DNA of 64,000 nucleotides. Source: Bacteroidia bacterium. GTDB lineage: Bacteria; Bacteroidota; Bacteroidia; 2-12-FULL-35-15. Below, piece after piece: positions 1 through 8,155 of this stretch. The stretch spans positions 186,001-250,000 of the forward strand of contig JAURXZ010000042.1 of NCBI GenBank assembly GCA_030654175.1, read 5' to 3'. A program made the position numbers and the translations under genes. How positions within the stretch are numbered: position 1 is the first letter of the stretch; each line of letters opens with the position of its first letter. The notes under the pieces were generated by a model. The model worked only from the letters and a program-made list of their open reading frames with translations. It did no database searches and was not told the origin of the DNA.

Positions 1-771
1 CGTTTACTCAATGGTCAAGGCGCCAATGCACCCTTAAAAAATGTTGTGGACATTATGCCAATGGAAACCGATACATTGGAATTTAACGCCAATGTAGAAG
101 GCGATTGGTTTTTTCACTGTCATATTCTCTACCATATGATGAGTGGTATGGGCAGAGTATTTACTTATGAAAATCAAGCTCCAAATCCTTTAATAACAAA
201 TCCTAAATTGGCTCAACGTAAACTATTTGCAGACGACCGTAAATTTCATTTTATGGCAGACAACGATTTTGCTACCAACGGAAACGATGGAATGGCAATG
301 TTACAAAACACTCGTTGGAGCATAGGTTCAGAATGGCGTTTAGGCTACAATGATATGCACGGCTATGAAACCGAAACACATATAGGACGATACATTGGAA
401 AAATGCAATGGCTGATGCCGTTTATTGGTTTTGATTGGCGTTACAGAAAAATGGGAATTGATGAACAAGAAGAAAATTTATTCGGACAAGTAAATAAAAA
501 AGACAACAGAACTGCTGTAAGTTTAGGGTTTATGTACACGCTTCCAATGTTGGTGAATTTTCAGGCAGAAGTGTATCACGATGGAATTGTTCGACTTTCT
601 TTAATGCGAGAAGATATACCGATTACGAAAAGAATAAGAGCTGGTTTTATGGTAAATACAGACAAAGAATTTATGGTTGACTTGCGTTATATCATAAATA
701 GAAATATGGGGATTAGAACACACTACGATAGCGATATGGGATTTGGAGTTGGACTGACATTAAATTATTAA
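1..771 (+). CDS. Multicopper oxidase, C-terminal part (CopA-like), 5' truncated by window edge
   Basis: The frame is open from base 1, so the gene begins outside the window. The motif HCHILYHMMSGM (about residues 39-50 of the visible part) is the classic C-terminal type 1/type 3 copper-binding signature of multicopper oxidases, which oxidise Cu(I) or other substrates with O2. After it come about 200 residues rich in alternating aromatic and polar residues (WRLGYNDMHGYETETHIGRY) that end in GLTLNY, a terminal aromatic typical of outer-membrane beta-strands. The tail therefore looks like a CopB-type barrel domain fused to the oxidase. Copper resistance is the likely role, inferred from the family. 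Confidence 0.85.
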   Translation, partial: RLLNGQGANAPLKNVVDIMPMETDTLEFNANVEGDWFFHCHILYHMMSGMGRVFTYENQAPNPLITNPKLAQRKLFADDRKFHFMADNDFATNGNDGMAMLQNTRWSIGSEWRLGYNDMHGYETETHIGRYIGKMQWLMPFIGFDWRYRKMGIDEQEENLFGQVNKKDNRTAVSLGFMYTLPMLVNFQAEVYHDGIVRLSLMREDIPITKRIRAGFMVNTDKEFMVDLRYIINRNMGIRTHYDSDMGFGVGLTLNY

Positions 772-1163
772 TTGCTACCCAATTTGCAAGCACATTGCCA
801 AAGCCCCACAAAGCCAACACGCAGACCAAAGCTTTGTCAAAGAGCTTGCAAAGCCAACGCAAGACAAAATTGTTTTAAAAAATTTACCGACCCTTCAAAA
901 AAATAAAAAACGCAACGCACAACCCAACAGACAATGACACTGACACTGAATCTCAACAATCACAATGGTTTACAAGGACAGACGACAAGAACCACTGGCT
1001 ATAACAGCACCTACAAGCAAGCAGGGGTTTCGTGCTTCGTATGACAGGAAAGTGCTAAATTTAAAGTTCAGTTCTTCGTATGAAGTTTAGTGCTAAAAAT
1101 CCCTGCCTGCGTGTAGCTGCAAACCGTTATAGGGCATTTTAGGACAACGACAACAAAATTGAA
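772..1163. other. Non-coding gap with low-complexity CAAAGCCAAC repeats
   Basis: No convincing reading frame. From about 790 to 870 the sequence repeats imperfect CAAAGCCAAC-like units, then becomes A/C-rich. The gap also holds the long palindrome listed separately at 998-1134. This make-up is typical of accessory DNA between laterally acquired genes in Bacteroidota (inference). Confidence 0.4.
998..1134. repeat. Long imperfect palindrome, attC-like
   Basis: The left arm GGCTATAACAGCACCTACA pairs with the right arm, which reads TGTAGCTGCAAACCGTTATAG before GGGC. Inner arms GCAGGG and CCCTGC continue the stem. The loop carries two direct copies of a CTTCGTATGA...AGTGCTAAA unit (about 1036-1058 and 1074-1097). 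An imperfect palindrome of about 135 bp with TAAC/GTTA ends and an unpaired CAAACC segment resembles integron attC sites or related Bacteroidota intergenic repeats. The right-end GTTATAG does not match the canonical GTTRRRY exactly, so attC is only a hypothesis. Confidence 0.5.
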
Positions 1164-1709
1164 ATGGAAGGCAGAGACGATATCATTCCCAATTACAAAG
1201 ACATCAATGATTTTCTTAGTTCTATTCCTTCAAATTACAAGACAAAAAACCCAAATTTCTTTTGCCTAAGACTAAAAGAGAACGAAGGCTCAATCAGCAA
1301 TTACAAACCGCCCTTTCGTAAAGACTTTTATTTCATTGCCTTAGTTTCAAATGCGGGCAAAACAAAAATAACTTATGACAACACGAATGTTACCAAACTT
1401 AATTCTTTCCTTGTCTTTCAATCACCCGGACTGCTTTATAGTTTTTACAGAGACAATTCGGCAAACGGTTATTTGATTTATTTCAAAAAAGAATGTTTTT
1501 CATTTTTTAAACCCGACTTTGAAAAGGAGTTTCCATTCTTCAATATTCTGCATACCAATTTTTTTAAGCTGAATGAAGCGAAGTTTCAGGAGTTTGCTCC
1601 CCATTTTGAAGAAGTATTTTCCGCATACGAAAACACGAATGACAATCAACATAAAGTTGCTTCAATAAAACTTCTTGCTTTGTTGTATTGTAAGCTCCCC
1701 AAAAATTAG
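1164..1709 (+). pseudogene. AraC-family regulator, N-terminal ligand domain, interrupted by IS3 element
   Basis: About 175 residues resemble the N-terminal cupin-like sensing domain common in Bacteroidota AraC regulators (FYFIALVSNAGKTKITYD, FLVFQSPGLLYSF). The last codons, CKLPKN, are supplied by the terminal inverted repeat of the IS element that begins at about 1689, so the protein loses its helix-turn-helix domain. Downstream of the IS (after 2937) no frame encodes a recognisable AraC DNA-binding domain, so the 3' half is deleted or was never adjacent. Probably non-functional. Confidence 0.7.
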
Positions 1710-1756
1710 GACTATTTGTTAGTAGAAAAAAAACTAATAAATTAACCTAATCAAAA

Positions 1757-2023
1757 ATGAAGAAAAAAAGATTCAGCCCAGAACAAATTGCCGCAATTCT
1801 TAAAGAGTTTGATAACGGCAAATCAGTAATTGAAATAGTAAGAGATCATGGCGTTAGTAAAGCGGCGTTTTACAAGTGGCGCGAGCGTTATGGCGGAATG
1901 AACTCTGATGAGCTAAAGAAAATGAAGTCTCTTGAAGAGGAAAACCGTCGCTTAAAGCATATGTACGCTGAATTAGCTTTGGATTTAAAATTAGCAAAAG
2001 AGATCATCGAAAAAAAGCTTTAA
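1757..2023 (+). CDS. IS3-family transposase OrfA (helix-turn-helix)
   Basis: The 88-residue protein opens [17 protein letters not shown], the usual start of the HTH_Tnp_1 domain, with the recognition helix near [15 protein letters not shown] (about residues 34-48). A leucine-rich coiled coil follows. It binds the IS ends. An A7 tract at 2010-2016 just before the stop lies where orfB is open in the -1 frame, so a -1 ribosomal frameshift producing OrfAB is likely, as is known for IS3 elements. Confidence 0.93.
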   Translation: MKKKRFSPEQIAAILKEFDNGKSVIEIVRDHGVSKAAFYKWRERYGGMNSDELKKMKSLEEENRRLKHMYAELALDLKLAKEIIEKKL

Positions 2024-2043
2024 AGCCTTGCGTAAAAAAACAG

Positions 2044-2916
2044 ATGGCTACTGAAATATGTAGTGAAGGAACTTACAGCATCAGTAGGGCGTGCAAGATT
2101 TTGAACCTTGGTAAAGCAACAGTTTATTATAAAACTAAAAAAGACGATACATTAGTCATGAATGAGTTACGTTTAAAAGCTGATTTACATCCACGTGAAG
2201 GATTTTGGAAAGCTTTTGGGCGTATACGTCTTGAAGGAAATATTTGGAATCATAAACGAGTACATAGAATTTATAAAGCCATGCATTTAAATATCCGTAG
2301 AAAAGGAAAAAGACGTTTGCCTGCAAGAACTAAGGAAACACTTATGGTGCCTGCGTATATAAACCACACCTGGTCAATTGATTTTATGCACGATGCTTTA
2401 ACGAATGGAAGGAAGTTTAAAACATTTAATGTCATTGATGATTATAACCGTGAGGTACTTCATATAGAAATTGATCATTCACTCAAGAGCAACTCGATCG
2501 TGTGGGTGCTTAACAGATTAATTAAACAAAGAACAAAACCCCATACAATACGAATGGATAATGGTCCTGAATTTATTGCTGGATTAACCGAAGAATGGAG
2601 TAAGATGCACAAGATCAACTTTCACTATATCCAACCCGGCAAACCAACGCAAAATGCGTTTATAGAAAGATTTAATGGTACATACAGAAGAAATGTATTG
2701 GATGCATATTTGTTCAAGGATCTTAACGAGGCAAGAGAAATTACAGAAGAATTTATGAATGATTATAATAATCACCGACCCCATGACAGTCTTGGAGGAT
2801 TGTCTCCAATAATGTTTAAACAAAAAAACCTTGCAAAGCAAGATTCTGTAAAGAATCTTGCTTTGCAAGGTTCAACTAGTATTAATAATTTAATAAAAAA
2901 GTCTACTTTTGAATAG
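2044..2916 (+). CDS. IS3-family transposase OrfB (DDE integrase domain)
   Basis: The 290-residue protein has an HTH_21-like N-terminus ([19 protein letters not shown]) and an rve integrase core. The acidic triad is visible as D in WSIDFMHD (about 114), D in RMDNGPEF (about 176), and E in [13 protein letters not shown] (about 212). The frame is open upstream of the ATG to the A7 tract in orfA, which fits production mainly as an OrfAB fusion. The last codons run through a 20-bp hairpin described separately. Confidence 0.93.
   Translation: MATEICSEGTYSISRACKILNLGKATVYYKTKKDDTLVMNELRLKADLHPREGFWKAFGRIRLEGNIWNHKRVHRIYKAMHLNIRRKGKRRLPARTKETLMVPAYINHTWSIDFMHDALTNGRKFKTFNVIDDYNREVLHIEIDHSLKSNSIVWVLNRLIKQRTKPHTIRMDNGPEFIAGLTEEWSKMHKINFHYIQPGKPTQNAFIERFNGTYRRNVLDAYLFKDLNEAREITEEFMNDYNNHRPHDSLGGLSPIMFKQKNLAKQDSVKNLALQGSTSINNLIKKSTFE
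2827..2872 (+). repeat. 20-bp perfect hairpin inside the 3' end of orfB
   Basis: Arms 2827-2846 and 2853-2872 are exact reverse complements (AACCTTGCAAAGCAAGATTC) with loop TGTAAA. The hairpin encodes part of the OrfB tail ([16 protein letters not shown]). No T-run follows, so it is not a standard terminator. Confidence 0.85.
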
Positions 2917-3110
2917 TCCAATTATGGGGAGCTTACATTTATTAGTGTCAATATTGACGTATATACGTCAAGTTTTAAAAACTGGCATAGAGAACTCAGG
3001 ATAATAGGGCTAATAATTACGCAAACTGTTTAATTTCCATGAAAGCCTTTAATTTTCTGATTCGGCCAAAATCATCAATAAAGTTCGATAATTTCAATCC
3101 ATAGGGTACA

Positions 3111-3149
3111 AAGAGAGACAAGCTTTACAGTTTTGTCTCTCTTTTTTTT
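3111..3149 (+). terminator. Intrinsic terminator (GAGACAAGC...TTTGTCTC then T8)
   Basis: AAGAGAGACAA pairs with TTGTCTCTCTT around a short loop and runs into eight T. Just upstream, around 3083-3110, the sequence GTTCGATAATTTCAATCC...GGGTACA vaguely recalls a decayed tRNA 3' end, but no cloverleaf can be drawn. The rest of 2938-3365 shows no gene. Confidence 0.7.
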
Positions 3150-3365
3150 GCCGAAACTTTGACCAGAGGTATGCGGTTTTGGTGTGCGGAAAATTCACTG
3201 TTTTATCTGATCCGTTTTATCTCCTGCACATGTCCCTTTGTCTAACTTAGCGCACATAATTCAAGAAATTACTTTTTTGAATCTGATGCAAAAATATTTT
3301 GGGGTGTTTCCAAGCTCAAAATTTTTTACTTCTTTAAATGATTTTTATGCCTAACATTAGCCATT

Positions 3366-4064
3366 ATGATAGATTTATCTCATACCGCAAATCAAATTCA
3401 TTATGTCACGAATTTTCAAGACCTTGTTTCCACGCCTTTTCATGGAGAAATTAATGCGATTTGCTGGACTCGTAAACTAATAGGTGATTTTTCTGAGATT
3501 GCTAATAAGATAGAACTAAACAGAAATCTAGCTGCACTTGATGAGGATGAGCTTTTTGAACTTCAGTTGAGTGAACAAGGGCAGCTTGCTCGTGAATTTC
3601 TTTTAAATGACTTGAAGGTGTTGGAAGCTCATGGCGCGTCTCCAATCCTAAATCTGATCAAGTGCTATGAGAGAGATGATACCCACCCCTTTTTCCCAAC
3701 CGATGTTTATTCTTTTCATGTAGATCGCTCTCCAATACCAATCGATACTTTTTTATGCACTTACTATGGCGAGTCGAGTGAAATCTTGCCAAATTCACAA
3801 GCTAAACAAAAAGTGCTTGTTCCCGAAATACGTGATAAACTCAAAAAAATATATCGTGGAGCAGATGAAGGGTTTGAATCATTTTTAAGTGAACATTTCT
3901 TTGATCTACATTATCTGCCTAAACCTGAGGCACACCCTATCAGCTTAGGTCTAGGTCACTTATGGAGGTTGGCGGTTGATCATCCTGAAAGCAAAGTTCT
4001 TCCTTGTCTTCACCGTGCACCAAAGGAAAAAAATGGACAGAACCGGTTGTTGATGATCTGTTGA
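3366..4064 (+). CDS. DUF1826-like protein of unknown function
   Basis: The 232-residue protein has spaced motifs that match my memory of DUF1826: CWTRKL near the N-terminus, the FHVDRSPIPIDTFLCTYYG block (about 117-135), and a closing CLHRAPKEKNGQNRLLMIC. The conserved H-x-D and later H may bind metal (inference). It is flanked by IS and recombinase debris, and codon use looks foreign to the housekeeping block, so it may be a cargo gene. Function unknown. Confidence 0.6.
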   Translation: MIDLSHTANQIHYVTNFQDLVSTPFHGEINAICWTRKLIGDFSEIANKIELNRNLAALDEDELFELQLSEQGQLAREFLLNDLKVLEAHGASPILNLIKCYERDDTHPFFPTDVYSFHVDRSPIPIDTFLCTYYGESSEILPNSQAKQKVLVPEIRDKLKKIYRGADEGFESFLSEHFFDLHYLPKPEAHPISLGLGHLWRLAVDHPESKVLPCLHRAPKEKNGQNRLLMIC

Positions 4065-4188
4065 ATGCAAAGTGTGATCAGACTTGGAGCCTGTTATTAA
4101 AGATTGGCTGTTCAATTTTATCACATATAATAAATCACACTTTCAATTATTATAACAAATCATTTCATCCTGTGACCATTGCGGACAT

Positions 4189-4213
4189 ATCGGTTCAAGT
4201 CCGATCCCGGGTA
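4189..4213 (+). tRNA. tRNA 3'-end fragment (T-arm plus acceptor 3' strand)
   Basis: ATCGG-TTCAAGT-CCGAT forms a perfect 5-bp T-stem with a canonical 7-nt T-loop, followed by CCCGGGT and a discriminator A. No matching 5' acceptor strand (ACCCGGG) or D-arm lies upstream, so this is a fragment and not a gene. Such 3' pieces are left where integrases recombine into tRNA genes. A serine-recombinase remnant lies immediately downstream on the other strand. Confidence 0.6.
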
Positions 4214-4220
4214 CAGTGAA

Positions 4221-4256
4221 GCAGAAAAGGCTACGATAATCTCGTAGCCTTTCTGC
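4221..4256 (+). terminator. Hairpin downstream of the tRNA fragment
   Basis: GCAGAAAAGGCTACG pairs with CGTAGCCTTTCTGC (one bulged A) around ATAATCT. It was probably the terminator of the former tRNA unit. It is itself nested within the outer inverted repeat GGTACAGTGAA (4210-4220) and TTCACTGTACC (4278-4288). Confidence 0.55.
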
Positions 4257-4264
4257 ATTTCCCC

Positions 4265-4513
4265 TTAGTCTTTTCGTTTCACTGTACCGAAGCGAATGAA
4301 GAATGAGTTCTGCTTCAAGTGCAAAGTTAATCCTTCCTTGCAAGGATATTTACAATGGTAAAAATGGTGCTTTATACCGCTTCCTCCTGTTGAGGCACTT
4401 CCACATAATCTGCCGCCACATTGTCGGCATTTCAAAAAGCCCCTTAATCCTTGCTTATATGCAGGAATAATAATTCTTCCGCAATAAATTAACCTACCAA
4501 AAACTCCTATTGG
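4265..4513 (-). pseudogene. Large serine recombinase C-terminal remnant (zinc beta-ribbon)
   Basis: The minus strand is open for 83 codons without a start. Read from 4513 down it gives GRLIYCGRIIIPAYK, the usual 'NPxYxGxxxxP' stretch of large serine recombinases, then LRGFLKCRQCGGRLCGSAS and HHFYHCKYPC, the recombinase zinc beta-ribbon with its cysteine pairs. The linker between these blocks is shorter than in intact relatives and the whole catalytic N-terminus is gone, so the gene is a relic. Its 3' end abuts the tRNA fragment and an 11-bp inverted repeat, the expected place for an attachment site. Confidence 0.75.
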
Positions 4514-4524
4514 CTATGTTTATC

Positions 4525-4540
4525 ATTTCGTTAACGAAAT
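4525..4540. promoter_or_regulatory. 16-bp perfect palindrome upstream of the histidine kinase
   Basis: ATTTCGTTAACGAAAT is a perfect palindrome about 30 bp upstream of a promoter-like TAACTTTG. The position suits an operator. The binding protein is unknown. Confidence 0.4.
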
Positions 4541-4567
4541 CAAACATGTGATTTGAATTTTTAAAAA

Positions 4568-4575
4568 TAACTTTG
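4568..4575 (+). promoter_or_regulatory. Candidate -7 element TAACTTTG for the kinase operon
   Basis: It matches the Bacteroidota consensus TAnnTTTG. Transcription would then begin near 4582, which argues that translation starts at ATG 4617 and not at the upstream TTG 4584. A correctly spaced -33 TTTG is not clear. Confidence 0.4.
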
Positions 4576-4616
4576 AAAAGGAATTGAAATTGAGATTAAG
4601 AGTATATAATTTTCCC

Positions 4617-7367
4617 ATGAGTAATTTGAAGTTTATGGAAACAGCAAGTGGTCCTGTGATCGATGAATTGTCAATAACTAAACATATAAAGAATTCTCCT
4701 TCTTACTTTATGTTTTTTATTGACCTTAATGGAAATATTATAACCTGGAATGAAGCAGCGGAGAAGATCTCCGGGTACTCAGAAAAGGATGTTATAGGAA
4801 AGCAGTTATCAATTTTTTATAAGGAAGAAAACGTAAAAGCGGCTTACACTGCAATTAAAACTGTGCATAAAACAGGATTTTGTGAAAACATAGGTTGGCG
4901 TGTCAAAAAAGATGGGGAGTATTTTTGGGTAAGCGAAACTATTATTCGTCTTGCCGGAAATAATTCTGAAAACGGTTTTTTAGTAATCATCAGAGAGTTG
5001 AAAAAATCTCAGGAAACTGAAGAAATTGCTCATCGATGGCAATATATGTTTGAGCATTCTGATTGGCCATTTGCTATAGTACTTCCCGACAAGAATACGT
5101 TTGAGTTGGTAAATCCTGCTTTCGCTAAAATGTATGGGTACAGAGTAGATGAACTAACAGGCAAACCCATTACACTAATTATGCATCCTGAATCGTTACC
5201 AAAACTTGCTGAAAATATTGATATACTTAAAAAGGAAGGACATCACCTATATGAAACGAAACACATTCGTAAAGATGGAACTTCGTTTCCTGTGAACCTT
5301 GATGCAACAGCTATAAGGGATGATTCCGGCAATGTGCAGCAGATATTAGTTAGCGTGAGGGATATTTCAGATTTTGAAGAAATCCAGAAAGCTTCCAATG
5401 TTAATGAAGAAAAATTCCAACAGCTATTTGAGCAGGCTTCTGATGGAATTTTTATTGCAGATTTAAATGGTCACTATACAAATGTGAATACGGCAGGCTG
5501 CCAAATGTTAGGATTCACCAAAGAGGAAATTATTGGAAAAACCATTATGGATGTGCTGCGCGAAGAGGATCTCCCAAGGCTCCAGAAACAAAAAGAATTT
5601 CTCATGAAGCCGGGTCAGAGCAGGACGAACGAATGGTTTTTGAAAAAAAAGGATGGCACTCTTATACAAACCGAAATAAGCACAAAAATACTCCCAAATG
5701 GTCAGTGGCAGGCTTTTGTGAGAGATATCTCCGAGCGAAAAAAGACCCAGGAAATCCTGATCCGTTCCGAAAAAAAATTTCGCGGACTCCTGGAGCAATA
5801 TCAGGATGCAATTATTATTGTTGACAAGCACGGAACAATAGAATTTGTAAACAATCAATTTAAAAGTAAATTCGGTTACGACCCAGGAGAAGTAATTGGC
5901 AAACCTTTGGAACTACTCCTGCCCGAGCGTTTTAAGATGAAACATGTTGGTCATAGAATAAAGTACATGGCCCATCCGGTTTCAAGACCGATGGGCTTAG
6001 GGCTTGATCTTTTTGCGCAGCGTAAAGATGGAACTGAATTCCCTGTTGACATTTCACTGGTTCCGTTTGAAACTGAAAAGGGAATGGTTTTTACTGCTTT
6101 TGTCAGGGATCTCTCTGATAGAAAGCGATACGAAGCACAACAAAAATTCTTAGCCGACACAAGCGTATTGCTTTCTGAGAATATCGATTTTGATAAGCGA
6201 CTTGTTAATATGGTAAATCTGTGCATACCCTTCCTGGCCGACTATGCTATACTTTATATAAGTGAAAAAAATCGGTTTATTCCAAAAGTAAGCTTGCACG
6301 TGGAAAAATCGCGGATGGAAGATCTTAAATCATTAGCTTCATCGCTATTTTTAAAGCCGGAAATTTTACCGTATAGAGCTGGGGCCATAACAGAAACCAT
6401 GGAACCCTTGCACATTGAAAATGTTACCGAGTTTTTTCTGCAAACGATTACCCCTGGCGAAGATGAGTTTAAAATGTTTTATGCGCTGAATCCTAAAGCA
6501 CTTCTCTTTGTTCCTTTAGTTGCGCGAGAGAGAATAATCGGTGTCTTTGTTTTGGTTATGTCTCCTTCGGAAAGAAAATTTTCTGAGGACGATATTACAT
6601 TCATTAAACTTGTAGGGTACAGAATGAGCTTATCCATAGATAATAGTAACCTGTATCATGAGGCACAACAGGCCATCAGGGAAAGAGAAGATGTCCTTTC
6701 AATTGTATCGCATGATTTACGAAACCCATTATCGGCCATAAAAAGTGGTTTTCAATTAATAAACACATTTGCAAAAGCGAACGAACATGAAAAATTAAAT
6801 AAATTAGTTTCAACGTTAACCGAGGCTTCAAATTTTATGGAGCGATTAATAAACGACCTTCTTGATTTTTCAAAAATTCAGCAGGGGGTTTTGCCGGTAA
6901 AATTGGAGGAAGTGTCGGTAAAAAAACTAATCGAAGATGTTATACAATCAGTTATTACAAAAGCGAAGGAAAAATCCATTGATCTGACATACAAAATACC
7001 TGAAAATGATTCCATGTTGATCTGCGATCCTTATCGAATAAAACAAGTGCTTAACAATCTCATAGGAAATGCCATAAAATTTACGCCCGAAAAAGGAAAA
7101 ATTGTTTTATCAGTGAAAGATCAAATGGAAAATTTTTATTTTTCGGTTTCCGATAGTGGCCCGGGAATTCCTGAAAACAACCTCCCTCATATCTTTGAGC
7201 GATATTGGCAGGAAAAAAAAACTGCACACTTGGGAACCGGATTAGGTTTGTTCATTTCAAAGGGAATTGTAGATGCTCATAATGGAAGGATATGGGCAGA
7301 AAGCAAAATTGGGCAGGGGTCTGAATTTCAATTTGAAATCTCCAAAAAATTAAAAATTGAATTATGA
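4617..7367 (+). CDS. Sensor histidine kinase with four PAS domains and a GAF domain
   Basis: About 916 residues from ATG 4617 (a TTG at 4584 would add 11). No membrane segment is seen, so it is probably cytoplasmic. Four PAS repeats lie in tandem (each with a 'G.I...N.A.....GY...E..G' pattern, ending near VSVRDIS, FVRDISERK and FVRDLSDRK). A GAF-like domain follows (about 510-690), then HisKA with the phospho-acceptor H in SHDLRNPLSAIKSG, then HATPase_c with N-box NLIGNAIKF, G1 DSGPGIP and G2 GTGLGLFISKG. Its stop overlaps the start of the next gene, a receiver protein that is its likely partner. The signal sensed is unknown. Confidence 0.92.
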   Translation: MSNLKFMETASGPVIDELSITKHIKNSPSYFMFFIDLNGNIITWNEAAEKISGYSEKDVIGKQLSIFYKEENVKAAYTAIKTVHKTGFCENIGWRVKKDGEYFWVSETIIRLAGNNSENGFLVIIRELKKSQETEEIAHRWQYMFEHSDWPFAIVLPDKNTFELVNPAFAKMYGYRVDELTGKPITLIMHPESLPKLAENIDILKKEGHHLYETKHIRKDGTSFPVNLDATAIRDDSGNVQQILVSVRDISDFEEIQKASNVNEEKFQQLFEQASDGIFIADLNGHYTNVNTAGCQMLGFTKEEIIGKTIMDVLREEDLPRLQKQKEFLMKPGQSRTNEWFLKKKDGTLIQTEISTKILPNGQWQAFVRDISERKKTQEILIRSEKKFRGLLEQYQDAIIIVDKHGTIEFVNNQFKSKFGYDPGEVIGKPLELLLPERFKMKHVGHRIKYMAHPVSRPMGLGLDLFAQRKDGTEFPVDISLVPFETEKGMVFTAFVRDLSDRKRYEAQQKFLADTSVLLSENIDFDKRLVNMVNLCIPFLADYAILYISEKNRFIPKVSLHVEKSRMEDLKSLASSLFLKPEILPYRAGAITETMEPLHIENVTEFFLQTITPGEDEFKMFYALNPKALLFVPLVARERIIGVFVLVMSPSERKFSEDDITFIKLVGYRMSLSIDNSNLYHEAQQAIREREDVLSIVSHDLRNPLSAIKSGFQLINTFAKANEHEKLNKLVSTLTEASNFMERLINDLLDFSKIQQGVLPVKLEEVSVKKLIEDVIQSVITKAKEKSIDLTYKIPENDSMLICDPYRIKQVLNNLIGNAIKFTPEKGKIVLSVKDQMENFYFSVSDSGPGIPENNLPHIFERYWQEKKTAHLGTGLGLFISKGIVDAHNGRIWAESKIGQGSEFQFEISKKLKIEL

Positions 7368-7735
7368 AACATGATACTATTCTTATTTGCGATGATGACC
7401 AGTTTGTTCTTAAAATGCTTTGTTTTTTTCTGGAGGCTGAAGGATTGATTGTAGAGACAGCCATGAGTACAGATGAAATATATCGCAAAATTGAAAGCAA
7501 TAAACCGTCCTTGATCTTTTTAGACCTAAATATCCCGGAAGATGGCGGAGAATCCGTTGTTCAGAATTTGCGAAGCCGCAATGAAACCAAAAATATTCCC
7601 ATTATTTTATTTTCTGGAAAAGAGAACCTGCCGGAAATTACAGCGAAACTCAAAGTGGACGGCTTTCTGCGAAAACCGTTTGAAAATGAGACTCTTATTG
7701 CAATTGTTAATAAGTTTATCTATCATAGCATTTGA
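7364..7735 (+). CDS. Stand-alone response regulator receiver protein
   Basis: The 123-residue protein is a single CheY-like receiver: acidic pocket ICDDDQ, phospho-acceptor D in LIFLDLNIPEDGG (about 52), S in ILFSGKE, and K in FLRKPFE. No DNA-binding output domain is present, so it probably acts by protein-protein contact or in a phosphorelay. The start overlaps the kinase stop by 4 bp (ATGA), which implies translational coupling. Confidence 0.93.
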   Translation: MKHDTILICDDDQFVLKMLCFFLEAEGLIVETAMSTDEIYRKIESNKPSLIFLDLNIPEDGGESVVQNLRSRNETKNIPIILFSGKENLPEITAKLKVDGFLRKPFENETLIAIVNKFIYHSI

Positions 7736-7882
7736 GGAATAGTTGAATAAGTTGATTCCTGCGGGGGATCCTATTTTGAGGAAATTCTTTCATAGAAAGA
7801 GCTAGTTAATATTAGGATTTATTAAACATCAACCATTGGGGCGAGTCTTTGTAGTAAGGGTAACTTTGTTATTTATAGATTT

Positions 7883-7985
7883 AGCTCAGTTGGCTTTTGT
7901 AACAAGTAACCATATAATTCCCAAATCCGGGCAAAGTCCCTTGTATCTTCAAGGATTTCGTTCATATTTGGTCTGGAAGCGGTAC
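7883..7985 (+). pseudogene. Possible decayed tRNA (Thr-like)
   Basis: The sequence has a D-arm-like TTTAGCTCAGTTGG, then CTTTTGTAACAAG, which resembles an anticodon arm with TGT, then a degenerate stretch and a 3' region, before a strong terminator at 7994-8030. The acceptor stem does not pair and spacing is wrong, so it cannot be a working tRNA. Chance similarity is possible. Confidence 0.3.
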
Positions 7986-7993
7986 TTAGAAAG

Positions 7994-8030
7994 AAACCCT
8001 TGATAAATTCTCATTTATCAAGGGTTTTTT
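7994..8030 (+). terminator. Strong intrinsic terminator
   Basis: AAACCCTTGATAAA pairs exactly with TTTATCAAGGGTTT around TTCTCA and continues into T-rich sequence. It lies downstream of the kinase/receiver operon and a tRNA-like relic. It could serve either. Confidence 0.8.
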
Positions 8031-8155
8031 GTTTTATAAAATGTCAGTATTATTTAAATCCTATATTTTGATCCTATTCTCTTTCAAGTCCTGATAAATA
8101 AATTCTTATTTTTATAAAATAAAGTCCCCTTTAATAAAAGCATGCCTGAGAAGAA

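Larger units (their letters stand above)
1689..2937 (+). mobile_element. IS3-family insertion sequence (about 1.25 kb)
   Basis: The element has matching terminal inverted repeats: TGTAAGCTCCCCA at 1689-1701 and its complement ending at 2937 (GGGGAGCTTACA), with similarity reaching inward to GGACTATT. It carries orfA and orfB in the IS3 arrangement. If the terminal T/A pair is excluded, the ends are flanked by ATT on both sides (1687-1689 and 2937-2939), compatible with a 3-bp target duplication. Both frames are intact and the ends are well preserved, so insertion looks recent. Subgroup was not determined. Confidence 0.9.

Noticed and set aside
2584-2868. Minus-strand frame of 94 codons inside orfB
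   Set aside because: It is antisense to the conserved DDE integrase domain and has no family similarity.
4004-4343. Two short frames (4004-4219 plus; 4143-4343 minus)
   Set aside because: The first overlaps the DUF1826-like gene out of frame. The second reads GIGLEP, a typical false peptide from a tRNA T-arm.
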